A stretch of DNA of 64,000 bases from Thalassospira marina (GTDB lineage: Bacteria; Pseudomonadota; Alphaproteobacteria; Rhodospirillales; Thalassospiraceae): NCBI RefSeq assembly GCF_002844375.1, contig NZ_CP024200.1, forward strand, positions 295,501-359,500, read 5' to 3'. The notes beneath the pieces were generated by a model. It made no database searches. It saw only the letters and a program-made list of their open reading frames with translations, and had not been told where the DNA came from. Shown in pieces: positions 8,299 to 16,609 of this stretch. The position numbers and the translations under genes were made by a program. The number at the start of each line of letters is the position of its first letter. Positions within the stretch are counted from its first letter, which is position 1.

Positions 8299-9167
8299 TG
8301 GTGCTGCGGTCGTTATGTGCGCTGACCGTAATGCTGGCGCTGAGCGCATGTGGGGGAGTTGCCGCGCGCCATAATGTGCGATCCAATCTGGTGGAAAAGG
8401 CCGGTTGGCAATCAGGTATTCTCAAGGCTGGTAGGTTTGATATTGCGGCTTCCTGGTCGCCGGTGCAAAGGGGTGAAAACCTGTTTGTCTATCTGGAAGG
8501 TGATGGCCTGGCCTATGTTAATGCCTATCGCCCGGCCAAGGACCCAACGCCCGATGACCCGGTCGCATTGCGCATGGCGATTAACGATATTCACGCCACG
8601 GGGGCATCGGCGCAGCCGGTTTTGTATCTGGCGCGCCCGTGCCAATATACGCTGCCAGATGACGGGGCAAACTGTAACCGCAAATACTGGACTATCGGGC
8701 GGTATGCCCCCGAAATTACCGACAGCATCAGCAATGCCATTGACCAGATCAAACAGCGTGTCGGTGCCCGCCACATTGTGCTGGTGGGTTATTCCGGGGG
8801 TGGAGCATTGGCCGTGTTGCTGGCCGGGCAAAGGGCCGATATTGCAGGTATCATCACGGTGGTTGGCAATCTTGATCTGGCCTATTGGACAAAGCGCGAT
8901 GGGTTGACGCCGCTTTCGGCATCAACGGACCCGGTAACGATGGCGCCCGATCTGGGGGATACGCCGCAGCTTCACCTGGCTGGTGGGCAGGATGATGCCG
9001 TGGGGCCGGATGTTACGCGTGCCTATACGCAGGCATTACCGGCATCAAGCCTGGCAAATATGCTGGTTTTTGACCATTACGATCATCAATGCTGCTGGGC
9101 ACAGGACTGGCAGAAGATTTCTCAACGGCCGGAATTTTCCCGCATTCCCTATTGGCACGGCAAATAG
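8295..9167 (+). CDS. Lipoprotein alpha/beta hydrolase
   Basis: 290 residues from ATG 8295, which overlaps the previous stop as ATGA; an upstream extension of the frame inside the preceding gene is not needed. The N-terminus MMVLRSLCALTVMLALSAC is a lipoprotein signal with lipobox LSAC (Cys19), so the enzyme is probably anchored in a membrane and acts in the periplasm. The nucleophile motif is GYSGGG, flanked by hydrophobic strand HIVLV. GGQDDAVGPD supplies a candidate Asp, and FDHYDHQCCW near the C-terminus a candidate His. Substrate cannot be deduced. Coupling to a glycosyltransferase-like TPR gene suggests action on a cell-envelope molecule, which is inference. Confidence 0.8.
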   Translation: MMVLRSLCALTVMLALSACGGVAARHNVRSNLVEKAGWQSGILKAGRFDIAASWSPVQRGENLFVYLEGDGLAYVNAYRPAKDPTPDDPVALRMAINDIHATGASAQPVLYLARPCQYTLPDDGANCNRKYWTIGRYAPEITDSISNAIDQIKQRVGARHIVLVGYSGGGALAVLLAGQRADIAGIITVVGNLDLAYWTKRDGLTPLSASTDPVTMAPDLGDTPQLHLAGGQDDAVGPDVTRAYTQALPASSLANMLVFDHYDHQCCWAQDWQKISQRPEFSRIPYWHGK

Positions 9168-9177
9168 GCGCCTATTT
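9162..9177. repeat. 16-bp perfect palindrome spanning two convergent stop codons
   Basis: AAATAGGCGCCTATTT is a perfect palindrome that contains both the TAG of the lipoprotein hydrolase gene (9165-9167, +) and the TAG of the TPR-sulfotransferase gene (9172-9174, -). The two stops are only 4 bp apart and each RNA would end in a short stem followed by T residues. It may act as a minimal shared terminator. Confidence 0.6.
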
Positions 9178-11292
9178 TCCTGTCGCCAGAATGTCGGTCA
9201 GCGGGGTTAAATGTTTCGCATGGGCTTTGCTGCGGCCCATGGCAGTTTTATAAACCGGTTCACGGACCTGGTTGACGCTGGCGGTGCGCACGCTTCGTGG
9301 GGCCTTGTGGAAATCAAGGCAGGCATCATTCCAGGGCAGGCCGACAAAATCAATCAGGCGGCGGGCCTGGCTTTCAAGGTCATTGACCGTGTCTTCGTAG
9401 TCGATTTCGATAAAGCTTTCGGCTGGCAGCACGTCGCGCCAATGCGCCATCAATTCCTGATACCCCAAATGGAAAATACCCAGTTCTTTCAGGTCATAGG
9501 TAAATAGCTGTTCGGCACTAAACAGCTTGCTGTAGCAGGACAGGCAGGTATCAACCGGGTCGCGGCGGCAATGAATGATTTTGGCATTCGGGAACATGGC
9601 GTGGATTAACCCGGCATACAGGAAATTGGCAGGCATTTTATCAACATGGCGGCTGTGGGGTACACCATCACTGCTGATAACGGAAAGATAATCATCCGCC
9701 ATTGTTTGCAGGGTTTCGGGGGTGATGTTTTGCGCAAGCGTAGGGTAGGGGCCGAGGTTATCAACCACCTGTTGGAGTTTGCGCAATTCGCCTGCGGCGT
9801 AAATGTCGGGGTGGGCACCCAAGATCTGCTCGGTCAGGGTGGTGCCGGAACGGGGCATGCCAACTACAAAAACCGGTACTCGGGATGCATTGCCTGCACC
9901 GGCCTGTTTTGCCAGCCAGTCGCGCGACAGGGTTTGCTTTATGGAACGCAGCCAGCCTCGTGTTTTTTCGGCGTCAAATTCAAATGTTTTGCGTTTCATG
10001 GCGTTGCCATGCGCCAGATGCGCAAATGCGGCATCTGAATCCCCGGCATCGAGATAAACCTTGCCCAGCAGGAAATGCAGGATCATTTCATTATCGACCG
10101 ACAGGCTGAAATCGCCGTTTTCATATTCGGTTTTAACCGTCAGCAGCGCCTTGTAATCCGCGTCGTCCTTCGCAAAGGGTTTGATATCGGCAAGACCATT
10201 CCAGGCGGGCAGGCAGCGGGGGTTGCGCGCCAGAATGTCGCGTAGAACCGCGATTGCCGTTTGTTTTTCGCCGCGATGCATGCGCAGCAGGGCAACGTTT
10301 AGCTGCGCCTGTTCCTGTTCGCGCCCGGGCAGGGTTGCCGCCTTGCTGTAGGATGCAAGGGCGTCGTCGATCTGGTCCTGATCATGCAGGATTTCGCCCA
10401 GAACATTGTGGGCGGCGGCAATATGGGGCGCAATTTCGATGGCGCGACGAACTGATTTCAATGCAGCCTCCAGATCGCCACGGCGGCGCAGCAGCCGTGC
10501 ATAGGCGATCAGGGCGGATGGATGTTCGGGGGCGAAATGCAGCAGGCTTTCTAGCCGGCGCATTGCCGCGGCATTATTGTTCTGTGCCAGTTCCAGTTCG
10601 ACGAAATTGGTATAGGCATCAATCAGTTGCGGGTTGATTTCGATTGCCAGGCGCAAATGCTCGCTGGCCTCGGCATAAAGGCCCTGTTTGGTTTGCAAAT
10701 GGCCCAGATTGCTGTGCGCTTCGGCATAATTGGGGTGCAATTGCAGGGCTGTTTCATACTGGCTTTGCGCATCGCCATAGCGGCCAGACAGCAACATTGT
10801 ATTTGCCAGATTGTTCCGTGCTTCGGGGTTTTCCGGCTCCAGCTTTACCACTTTTTCAAGGCAGGAAATGGCTTCATCAAGCTGGGCTTCTTCCTGCAGG
10901 ATAATGCCCAGATTATTCCAGCCGCCAACATAATCGGGCTGGCGTTTTACGGCAGTGCGTGCGGCGGTTTCCGCCTCGGCCAACAAGCCTTGCTGGCGGC
11001 AGATTTCGGCATAATTGGCGAAATAAACACCTGGTGCATATTCGGGCTGGCAGGCCTTGCGCATATATTCAATCGCCAGGTCGGGCTTTTGATAGGCATG
11101 GGCGATCAGGGCCAGCAGATGGAAACATTCAATTTGTGCTGGTGACACGTCCAGCACCCGGCGGGCCAGTATTTCGGCCTGCTGCGCCTGACCGGCATTC
11201 CAGTGGGCATAGGCCCGTTCAATGGCCTGCGGGATGGTAAGCTGTTCGTCGGATCCCGATGTGTCTTTCTTCGCCATTCCGGTCATGTCCAT
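9172..11292 (-). CDS. TPR-repeat sulfotransferase-family protein
   Basis: About 706 residues. The N-terminal 400 residues are TPR repeats (e.g. VGGWNNLGIILQEEAQLDEA, then YAEAHSNLGHLQTKQGLYAE). The C-terminal third is a PAPS-dependent sulfotransferase fold: VFVVGMPRSGTTLTEQIL (about 472-490) is the 5'-phosphosulfate loop, and IIHCRRDPVDTCLSCY is the 3'-phosphate-binding segment. No signal peptide, so cytoplasmic. Acceptor unknown; TPRs often bind peptides. Start candidates are ATG 11292, 11286 and 11277, none with a good ribosome-binding site. The frame stays open to 11415, but that would place the start inside a transcription terminator, so it is rejected. The gene is convergent with the hydrolase gene, with stops 4 bp apart. 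Confidence 0.84.
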   Translation of the reverse strand: MDMTGMAKKDTSGSDEQLTIPQAIERAYAHWNAGQAQQAEILARRVLDVSPAQIECFHLLALIAHAYQKPDLAIEYMRKACQPEYAPGVYFANYAEICRQQGLLAEAETAARTAVKRQPDYVGGWNNLGIILQEEAQLDEAISCLEKVVKLEPENPEARNNLANTMLLSGRYGDAQSQYETALQLHPNYAEAHSNLGHLQTKQGLYAEASEHLRLAIEINPQLIDAYTNFVELELAQNNNAAAMRRLESLLHFAPEHPSALIAYARLLRRRGDLEAALKSVRRAIEIAPHIAAAHNVLGEILHDQDQIDDALASYSKAATLPGREQEQAQLNVALLRMHRGEKQTAIAVLRDILARNPRCLPAWNGLADIKPFAKDDADYKALLTVKTEYENGDFSLSVDNEMILHFLLGKVYLDAGDSDAAFAHLAHGNAMKRKTFEFDAEKTRGWLRSIKQTLSRDWLAKQAGAGNASRVPVFVVGMPRSGTTLTEQILGAHPDIYAAGELRKLQQVVDNLGPYPTLAQNITPETLQTMADDYLSVISSDGVPHSRHVDKMPANFLYAGLIHAMFPNAKIIHCRRDPVDTCLSCYSKLFSAEQLFTYDLKELGIFHLGYQELMAHWRDVLPAESFIEIDYEDTVNDLESQARRLIDFVGLPWNDACLDFHKAPRSVRTASVNQVREPVYKTAMGRSKAHAKHLTPLTDILATGK

Positions 11293-11399
11293 GCTGGTGG
11301 CTGGCAGGCAAGTGCCGATGAAATAATGATTTTGGTTTCTAGCAGTTTTGGCGAAGCCACGAAACCGGGCATCGCGCACTGTGCTGTAAAGCGTATAAA

Positions 11400-11439
11400 A
11401 AAGGGCGATGGACATTCAAACGTCCATCGCCCTTTTTTT
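11400..11439 (-). terminator. Strong bidirectional intrinsic terminator after the autotransporter gene
   Basis: A 14-bp perfect stem (11400-11413 with 11422-11435) and an 8-nt loop. Seven T residues (11433-11439) follow on the plus strand; on the minus strand a run of T residues follows, read from the A-run at 11396-11401. It lies 11 bp beyond the autotransporter stop and ends that leftward transcript. The sulfotransferase promoter must therefore lie between here and 11292. Confidence 0.88.
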
Positions 11440-11450
11440 GAATTGTGGTT

Positions 11451-14291
11451 TTAGAAATTCCAGATCGCGCGGAAAGTTGCGCTTTGCGCCTGATAGCCCG
11501 ATCGCAATTCGCCATCATATTGCAAGCGGAAATTCAGGCTGTCGTTGGTGGTAAGGCCCAGACCAAGGGAGAGCTTTGCCCCATCGGAAGGCAGGCGTTC
11601 GCTTTCCACCCGATATGCGGTGCCGCCAATCTGGCCGGTGGTTTCAAGGGCGCTGCTGGTGTAATCATGTACCCAGGCCAATGATACCTGCGGGGAAAGG
11701 GTGCGCATATCTGTGTCATATTCCCATGCGGCCTTGGCGCCAATTTCATGGGTGACGCTGTCGCTGCTTTGGCTATCGACAGTGTTGTTGGCCGCACCGG
11801 CACCGGTTTCCTGATAGCTGTCATTGTTGGCATGCAACCAGCGCAAACCGGCAAAAGGCGTAACAACCGCATCCTGTGACAGGGCAAAGTCATATCCTAC
11901 CTGGCCTGCCGCGCTATATTGCTGGCCGTCATAATCGGCCTTGGCGGTATTACCCAGGAAGTTGATGGCCCGTTCCTGATCAAACCGGTTCCATGCCGCA
12001 CCCAGTTGCCCGTCAATATTCAGGCGGTTCTGGCGATAGCTGCTATAAAAAGTCAGCTGATAGCTATCAAGCTGGGTTGTAGAGCCGCTGGAATTGTTGC
12101 TGCCATCGGTCCAGGATCGCAGCCAGCTCAGGGCAACGCCGCCCAGCATGTTCGGGGTGAACATATGATCAAGACCAGTCGTCAGGCCGAAGCTTTTGCT
12201 GGTGAAGCCATCACTGTCATTGTCGCCTGCACGATGTGCGGAGCCGCCCAGGATTTGCCCCCACACCGCCTGGTCGCGGGTGCCACCACCGGCTGCTTTA
12301 CCGGCACCGGCATAGGGCGTGCCTTCATTCATGGCCAGTTGCTGGCGTGTTTCAATGGCGCCGAACACGATATTGTTGGACTGGCTGGAAATCTGCTGGT
12401 TGGTCGCGGCATCGGCCGGGGCCAATTGCCGGATGGCCGACCCGCGCGCGGTGGATGGTAGGCTGTCAATTGCGGCCAGAACATCGTTCTGGAAGGCCTG
12501 TGCTTCGGACGAGCTTTCACCATTGATGGTATCAAGGACGCTGCCAAATCCTTTGCCGGTACCGCCATCAATATTGGCGGGCGCGGTATATTTGGGGCCG
12601 CCTGAAGCCAGGGTAATGATCAGATCATTGTTGGAAGTTGACGTTGTTGCATTCAGCCCGTTGGTCCCGGTGACAGAGGCCGAAGCAATGCTGTAGCTGC
12701 CTGTTCCACTCGCTCCGACAATGGTGTAGCTGTCACCCGCTTTAAGGTTGTTGCCTGAAATAACCAGGGTCGTGGTTCCGTTGATGGTCGCATTGCCGGT
12801 GACATCAAGCTGCCCGTTGATGGACCCGTTCACTTGCGAAATCAGACCACCGGCCGACTGGGTATAATCCCCGATGATGGAAATGGCATTGACCAGCTTC
12901 AGCGTCGCGCCAGTATTTTTAACGCTATGTCCGGTTACATCGATATTGTCGTTTAGCAACAGATTGCCGCCCGCAAATGTCAGGTCCGCCTGTTTGTGCG
13001 TAATCGAGCCGATCGCACCCGAACTGATACTGCCAGAAGACCCGGTTAGCGTCCCGAAGCTGTTGGGGATGGTGCTGCCGTTGATAAGGAGACCATTAGT
13101 AGATCCGTTATTGATTGAGCCTGCGATGGTGCCGCTATTGATGATTGTTTCAATACTGGACTGCACGGATATCGATTCAGTACGGATTGCATCACCGTTA
13201 CTCGAAATCAATCCGCTATTATTAAGGGTGGTGATTGTGCCTTGACCGCCTGATGCCTGAACGAATATTGCAGCGTTCCCACCAGTAATTGTTCCTGAAT
13301 TTGTCAGAGTTGTAATTGAACCATTTATAGCTGATATACCGTAAGTGTTTCCGCTAATATATCCTGTTCCTGTGTTCTCAATAAAATCTATTGAGCCATC
13401 ATTGTTTATGCCGGTGTCATCAGCAATAATTCTTCCCGAATTCGATATGGTATTGATTGTACCGTTAAAATTGTTTTTGATAGCGTCTCTGTCGTCGGAA
13501 CTAATTGTTCCGCTGTTAGAGATGCTCTCTATAGTCGCACCATTTTTGTTCGTGATTGCATATTTGGTGTCGGAATGAATGGTTCCTGAGTTTAATATGG
13601 AGCCAATATTGTTGTTTGATCCATTTGTTACAGCATCACCATTCGCTGTCATTGTTCCTTTATTGTCGATGGAGGTTATGCTAGCGGTGTTGTTGTTAAT
13701 TAATGCGTAATTGCCAGATATTTTACCTGTGTTTGTAATGGCGGAAATAGTCGAGTTGTTGAAAATTGCCGTCGACGATCCAGAGCTAATCTCGCCAGAG
13801 TTTGTTAGTGTAGAAATATTCCCGGAATTGTAAATTGCATATGCGCTGTCGATAGCTTTGATTGTTCCGGAATTAGTAATGTTGGTTATTGTTCCGGCGT
13901 TTGAAATAGCATTGTTACTACTGCTGGCGCTGATAATTCCGGTGTTATCGATTTTCGTGACATTGCCGGAATTTGAAATTACCGTATTATCCTGGTTAAG
14001 TATTTCACCATTATTTGTCAGTGTATTTCCGCTATTTCCGCTGCTTATGCTGATAACTGATGCAGTCGAGGAGCCGGTAACAGTTGTATTAATATCAACT
14101 GTGATATTGCCCCCGTTCCAGTTCACGCATGTATCACTGTTGCTGAGCGATGTGTCAGATGTGATAGCTGTGCAAGGATTTGGTTGGGCAACGGCATGTG
14201 TTGTGATGAATGGTGTGGTTGAAAGCGCAAGCAGGGATGCGCCGAGCAACAATTGATGGCGCCGATACTCACGCGGCAGAATACGCAACAT
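11451..14291 (-). CDS. Type Va autotransporter with beta-helical passenger
   Basis: 946 residues. A basic n-region and hydrophobic core (LPREYRRHQLLLGASLLALS) form a Sec signal ending near AVAQ36. A Cys40/Cys55 pair follows, probably a disulfide. Residues about 60-450 are diverged repeats of roughly 20 residues built on NSGTI (ITNSGTI, LTNSGEI, ITNTGKI, LNSGTI, ISNSGTI), the pattern of right-handed beta-helix passengers. Residues about 667-946 are the autotransporter beta-barrel, starting near QAVWGQILGG and ending in FRAIWNF with terminal Phe, the BAM signal. I see no protease or lipase motif, so an adhesin-like surface role is most likely. The passenger part (about 13150-14150) is visibly more AT-rich than the barrel part. 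Divergent from the AraC regulator. Confidence 0.93.
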   Translation of the reverse strand: MLRILPREYRRHQLLLGASLLALSTTPFITTHAVAQPNPCTAITSDTSLSNSDTCVNWNGGNITVDINTTVTGSSTASVISISSGNSGNTLTNNGEILNQDNTVISNSGNVTKIDNTGIISASSSNNAISNAGTITNITNSGTIKAIDSAYAIYNSGNISTLTNSGEISSGSSTAIFNNSTISAITNTGKISGNYALINNNTASITSIDNKGTMTANGDAVTNGSNNNIGSILNSGTIHSDTKYAITNKNGATIESISNSGTISSDDRDAIKNNFNGTINTISNSGRIIADDTGINNDGSIDFIENTGTGYISGNTYGISAINGSITTLTNSGTITGGNAAIFVQASGGQGTITTLNNSGLISSNGDAIRTESISVQSSIETIINSGTIAGSINNGSTNGLLINGSTIPNSFGTLTGSSGSISSGAIGSITHKQADLTFAGGNLLLNDNIDVTGHSVKNTGATLKLVNAISIIGDYTQSAGGLISQVNGSINGQLDVTGNATINGTTTLVISGNNLKAGDSYTIVGASGTGSYSIASASVTGTNGLNATTSTSNNDLIITLASGGPKYTAPANIDGGTGKGFGSVLDTINGESSSEAQAFQNDVLAAIDSLPSTARGSAIRQLAPADAATNQQISSQSNNIVFGAIETRQQLAMNEGTPYAGAGKAAGGGTRDQAVWGQILGGSAHRAGDNDSDGFTSKSFGLTTGLDHMFTPNMLGGVALSWLRSWTDGSNNSSGSTTQLDSYQLTFYSSYRQNRLNIDGQLGAAWNRFDQERAINFLGNTAKADYDGQQYSAAGQVGYDFALSQDAVVTPFAGLRWLHANNDSYQETGAGAANNTVDSQSSDSVTHEIGAKAAWEYDTDMRTLSPQVSLAWVHDYTSSALETTGQIGGTAYRVESERLPSDGAKLSLGLGLTTNDSLNFRLQYDGELRSGYQAQSATFRAIWNF

Positions 14292-14936
14292 TGGAAAACA
14301 GTCCCCCCGGTTTGGTCAGATTTGGCAACCAAACCATTTGTGAATTTCCTGTCACGAAAAGGATCACGCACACCCCGTATGCATGATCGCGGGCAGGCTG
14401 GCTGGTTGCAGGAAAGAATAAAAAACGTTCCTGATCAATAGGGTACGAAATTGTTGAAAGTCATGAAAAGTCAGAAATTCTGACGAAATCTGACCTGATA
14501 TTCTTGAGGGTTGTTTCAACCTTCAAGAATATCATTCTTAAGAATGGGCATGCTTGTGGAGTGCCGTTTCCATTGTATTCTGGCTGTTGCCAGTCAGCGG
14601 GTTTTACCGACGTTTGGATTGCCGGGATTGGTCAATGTTTTGCTGTTACCAGTGTTGCGCATGCGGAAGCGGTGACAGGTCTGTTCAGGCGTCTGCCATC
14701 ACAGCGCGTATTGCTCATGACCAGATAGCGGCGTTTGCGAAAATTAACCAACCCAAAGGATAGGTGGATTAACCTGTGAGGATGGATTTTAGTCTTTTGG
14801 GGACCTTTGGCTGGCACCTTTTGTGTCGAAATGATACGAATATCAAACTGATTTCAAAGTTGCCCTCAGGTAGATGGGCCAGTCAGTACGGACTGATCAA
14901 TCTGTTTAGGTAAAACAGTTTCGACGGAAGGGGCCA
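14292..14936. other. 645-bp divergent intergenic region between autotransporter and AraC regulator
   Basis: No convincing gene. Short open frames here lack a ribosome-binding site and recognisable content. The region must hold the autotransporter promoter (leftward) and the regulator promoter (rightward). It contains the palindrome cluster listed separately. The araC start at 14937 is preceded by GGAAGGGG at 14926-14933. Confidence 0.6.
14470..14545. repeat. Cluster of three inverted repeats in the autotransporter/AraC intergenic region
   Basis: Three dyads in 76 bp: (i) GTCAGAA-A-TTCTGAC at 14470-14484, perfect; (ii) 17-bp arms at 14497-14513 and 14517-14533 around a TTT loop, with one G-T pair (GATATTCTTGAGGGTTG and its partner); (iii) ATTCTTAAGAAT at 14534-14545, perfect and directly abutting. 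The words TTCT and AGAA recur in all three. Plausible as an operator array or a strong hairpin upstream of the autotransporter; function not shown. Confidence 0.7.
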
Positions 14937-16022
14937 ATGCCCACACATGAAATTGAAAAATCGATTTTCGATACAGGAAGTATCGAAGAGCGAATGCGCT
15001 ATGATGTCTGGCGCGAAAGCATATCCTGCCTGTTTAATGTCGATGCCACGCGCGAAAACCGTGATCCACGCCGTTTTAATGCGACGATCAAGGCGCTGCG
15101 GGTGGGCAATCTGATGTTGACCGAAACCCGTTCGGTCGCACAGCTTTGGCAGCGGCGGCCGCTTGAAATCGCCCGCGACGGCCTGGACCATTATATGGTC
15201 GAGCTTTTTTTGTCCGGCAGTGCCCACTGGGACAGCCGATATGGTGAACAGATTGTTCGCCCTGGCGACATCATCGTGTTCGATTTTGCCTGTGAAATGC
15301 AGGCCCACACCACCGATTTCGAGCATCTGTCGTTGATCATCCCGCGCTCGCTTCTTGGCCCCATGCTGGATTATCCCGATCATCATCATATGCAGGTTTT
15401 GTCGGGTTCTTTGCCGGTTGTGCGCATGCTGGCCGATTATATTGTTTCGTTAAACCGGAACCTGCCTCTGATGGACAATGTCGAGGGGCACAAATTTGGC
15501 CCGGCTGTGGCGGCGATGGTTGCCGCCTGTTTAAACAGTCACGGTCCGATCGGGCGGGTTTCCGGCGCATCGACGGGTTATCATTTCATGGATTTTCGTA
15601 TTCGCGCCTTTATCCAGGAAAACCTGGACAATGCCGACCTGGATGTAAACCAGATTTGCGATGGCTGTGGCATTTCACGAAGTGCGCTGTATCGCCTGTT
15701 TAGCGAAGAAGGTGGCGTGCGTCATTTCCTGCGCGAACAGCGCCTGAGCAAGGCCATGCGCGATTTGCTGTTTTATCCCGAACTGCAGATTTCAATGGTT
15801 GCCAGACGTAACGGTTTCACCCACGCCAATGATTTCAGCCGTGCCTTTCGTCGCCGTTTTGGCCTGACACCCCGTGAATTGCGGGCAACACAGGCACGCT
15901 ATAACGAAAGGCAGCAAAAATCACCGACCGAAGCCGGGCGGGAATATGAAAGCTGGTTGCGCCAGATTGGCGACTTTCCCGAGATCAGAGACATCGTTGG
16001 AAAGTCGCATTCCGGACAGTGA
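14937..16022 (+). CDS. AraC-family transcriptional regulator
   Basis: 361 residues. The N-terminal part (about 40-200) is a cupin-like ligand/dimerisation domain of the AraC-binding-like type (YMVELFLSGSAHWDS, VRPGDIIVFDF). The C-terminal part (about 225-325) has two helix-turn-helix units (ICDGCGISRSALYRLFSEEG; ISMVARRNGFTHANDFSRAF), followed by the family signature RRRFGLTPRELRA. Effector unknown. It lies between the autotransporter (divergent) and the giant adhesin (587 bp downstream, same strand), so control of either surface protein is the natural hypothesis. The ATG at 14937 is close to GGAAGGGG; an ATG at 14947 is in another frame. Confidence 0.9.
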   Translation: MPTHEIEKSIFDTGSIEERMRYDVWRESISCLFNVDATRENRDPRRFNATIKALRVGNLMLTETRSVAQLWQRRPLEIARDGLDHYMVELFLSGSAHWDSRYGEQIVRPGDIIVFDFACEMQAHTTDFEHLSLIIPRSLLGPMLDYPDHHHMQVLSGSLPVVRMLADYIVSLNRNLPLMDNVEGHKFGPAVAAMVAACLNSHGPIGRVSGASTGYHFMDFRIRAFIQENLDNADLDVNQICDGCGISRSALYRLFSEEGGVRHFLREQRLSKAMRDLLFYPELQISMVARRNGFTHANDFSRAFRRRFGLTPRELRATQARYNERQQKSPTEAGREYESWLRQIGDFPEIRDIVGKSHSGQ

Positions 16023-16609
16023 TTACGATGTGCCGTAATGGGCCGACGCTCAAGGGTAATTCGTTTATATACAGGTGGATAGTCGTATGGCGAAGAATGC
16101 AAATCATTTTCACGTAAAATGATCTGACTGGTTGGTCAGGAAATAACTTTACGTGTCGAAATATGCGCCATTTGTCGCGATAAATGGCGGAAAAGGTGAA
16201 TTTTTCTAACAGGATGTCCCATTTGTTTTTCTTTCTCTAGATGCTGGGGTATCTATACAGTAAGCTAGTTTTATTGCCGCAGGTACGCAATTTGGGCCAG
16301 TGGCACAGGGGGATGATATCGTTTGCTGCGAAAACCGGACATTTTTGGATGTGCCGGGCCTTCGTTTGGGGCGATGCCATCAGTGAAAATAAAATAGCTG
16401 GAATGCAGGGATCACCACACCGCCGGGCACAGGCGCAAGGGTGGCTTTGCTGCATTTGACAAGGCGTTGGGTGTTTCGCGCATTGGCGCGTTATGCCCGC
16501 AAAGTGCCGACGAAAGACAGTGCAGCGATAGGTAATTGCTGCCGGGAAATGAATGGTTACGGATTTGTCGCCACAAAATGTTTGTGGCCCAAACGGGGGA
16601 AGTTGAAAG
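16023..16609 (+). other. 587-bp non-coding leader of the giant adhesin gene
   Basis: No supported gene; two short open frames lack ribosome-binding sites and overlap each other out of frame. The first 170 bp carry three stem-loops (separate entry). The remainder presumably holds the adhesin promoter and a long 5' leader. I could not identify convincing -35/-10 boxes or a known riboswitch. The start codon at 16610 is preceded by GGGGGAAG at 16595-16602. Confidence 0.6.
16103..16189. repeat. Three consecutive inverted repeats downstream of the AraC gene
   Basis: ATCATTTT/AAAATGAT (16103-16110, 16116-16123), CTGAC/GTCAG (16124-16128, 16135-16139) and CGCCATTT/AAATGGCG (16166-16173, 16182-16189), all perfect. 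None is followed by a clear T-run on the plus strand, so they are poor as simple terminators. They may be regulator sites for the adhesin promoter or RNA structure at the araC 3' end. Confidence 0.6.

Noticed and set aside
11277..11415. Upstream extension of the TPR-sulfotransferase to 11415
   Set aside because: The extension begins inside a strong intrinsic terminator and adds a non-TPR, unrecognisable sequence; internal ATG codons at 11292-11277 are better.
14504..14763. Short plus-strand open frames before the AraC gene
   Set aside because: No ribosome-binding site, one begins inside the palindrome cluster, and translations show no family or bias typical of coding sequence.
16023..16609. 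Possible riboswitch (c-di-GMP or cobalamin type) in the adhesin leader
   Set aside because: I looked for the conserved core elements and could not match them; only simple stem-loops were found.
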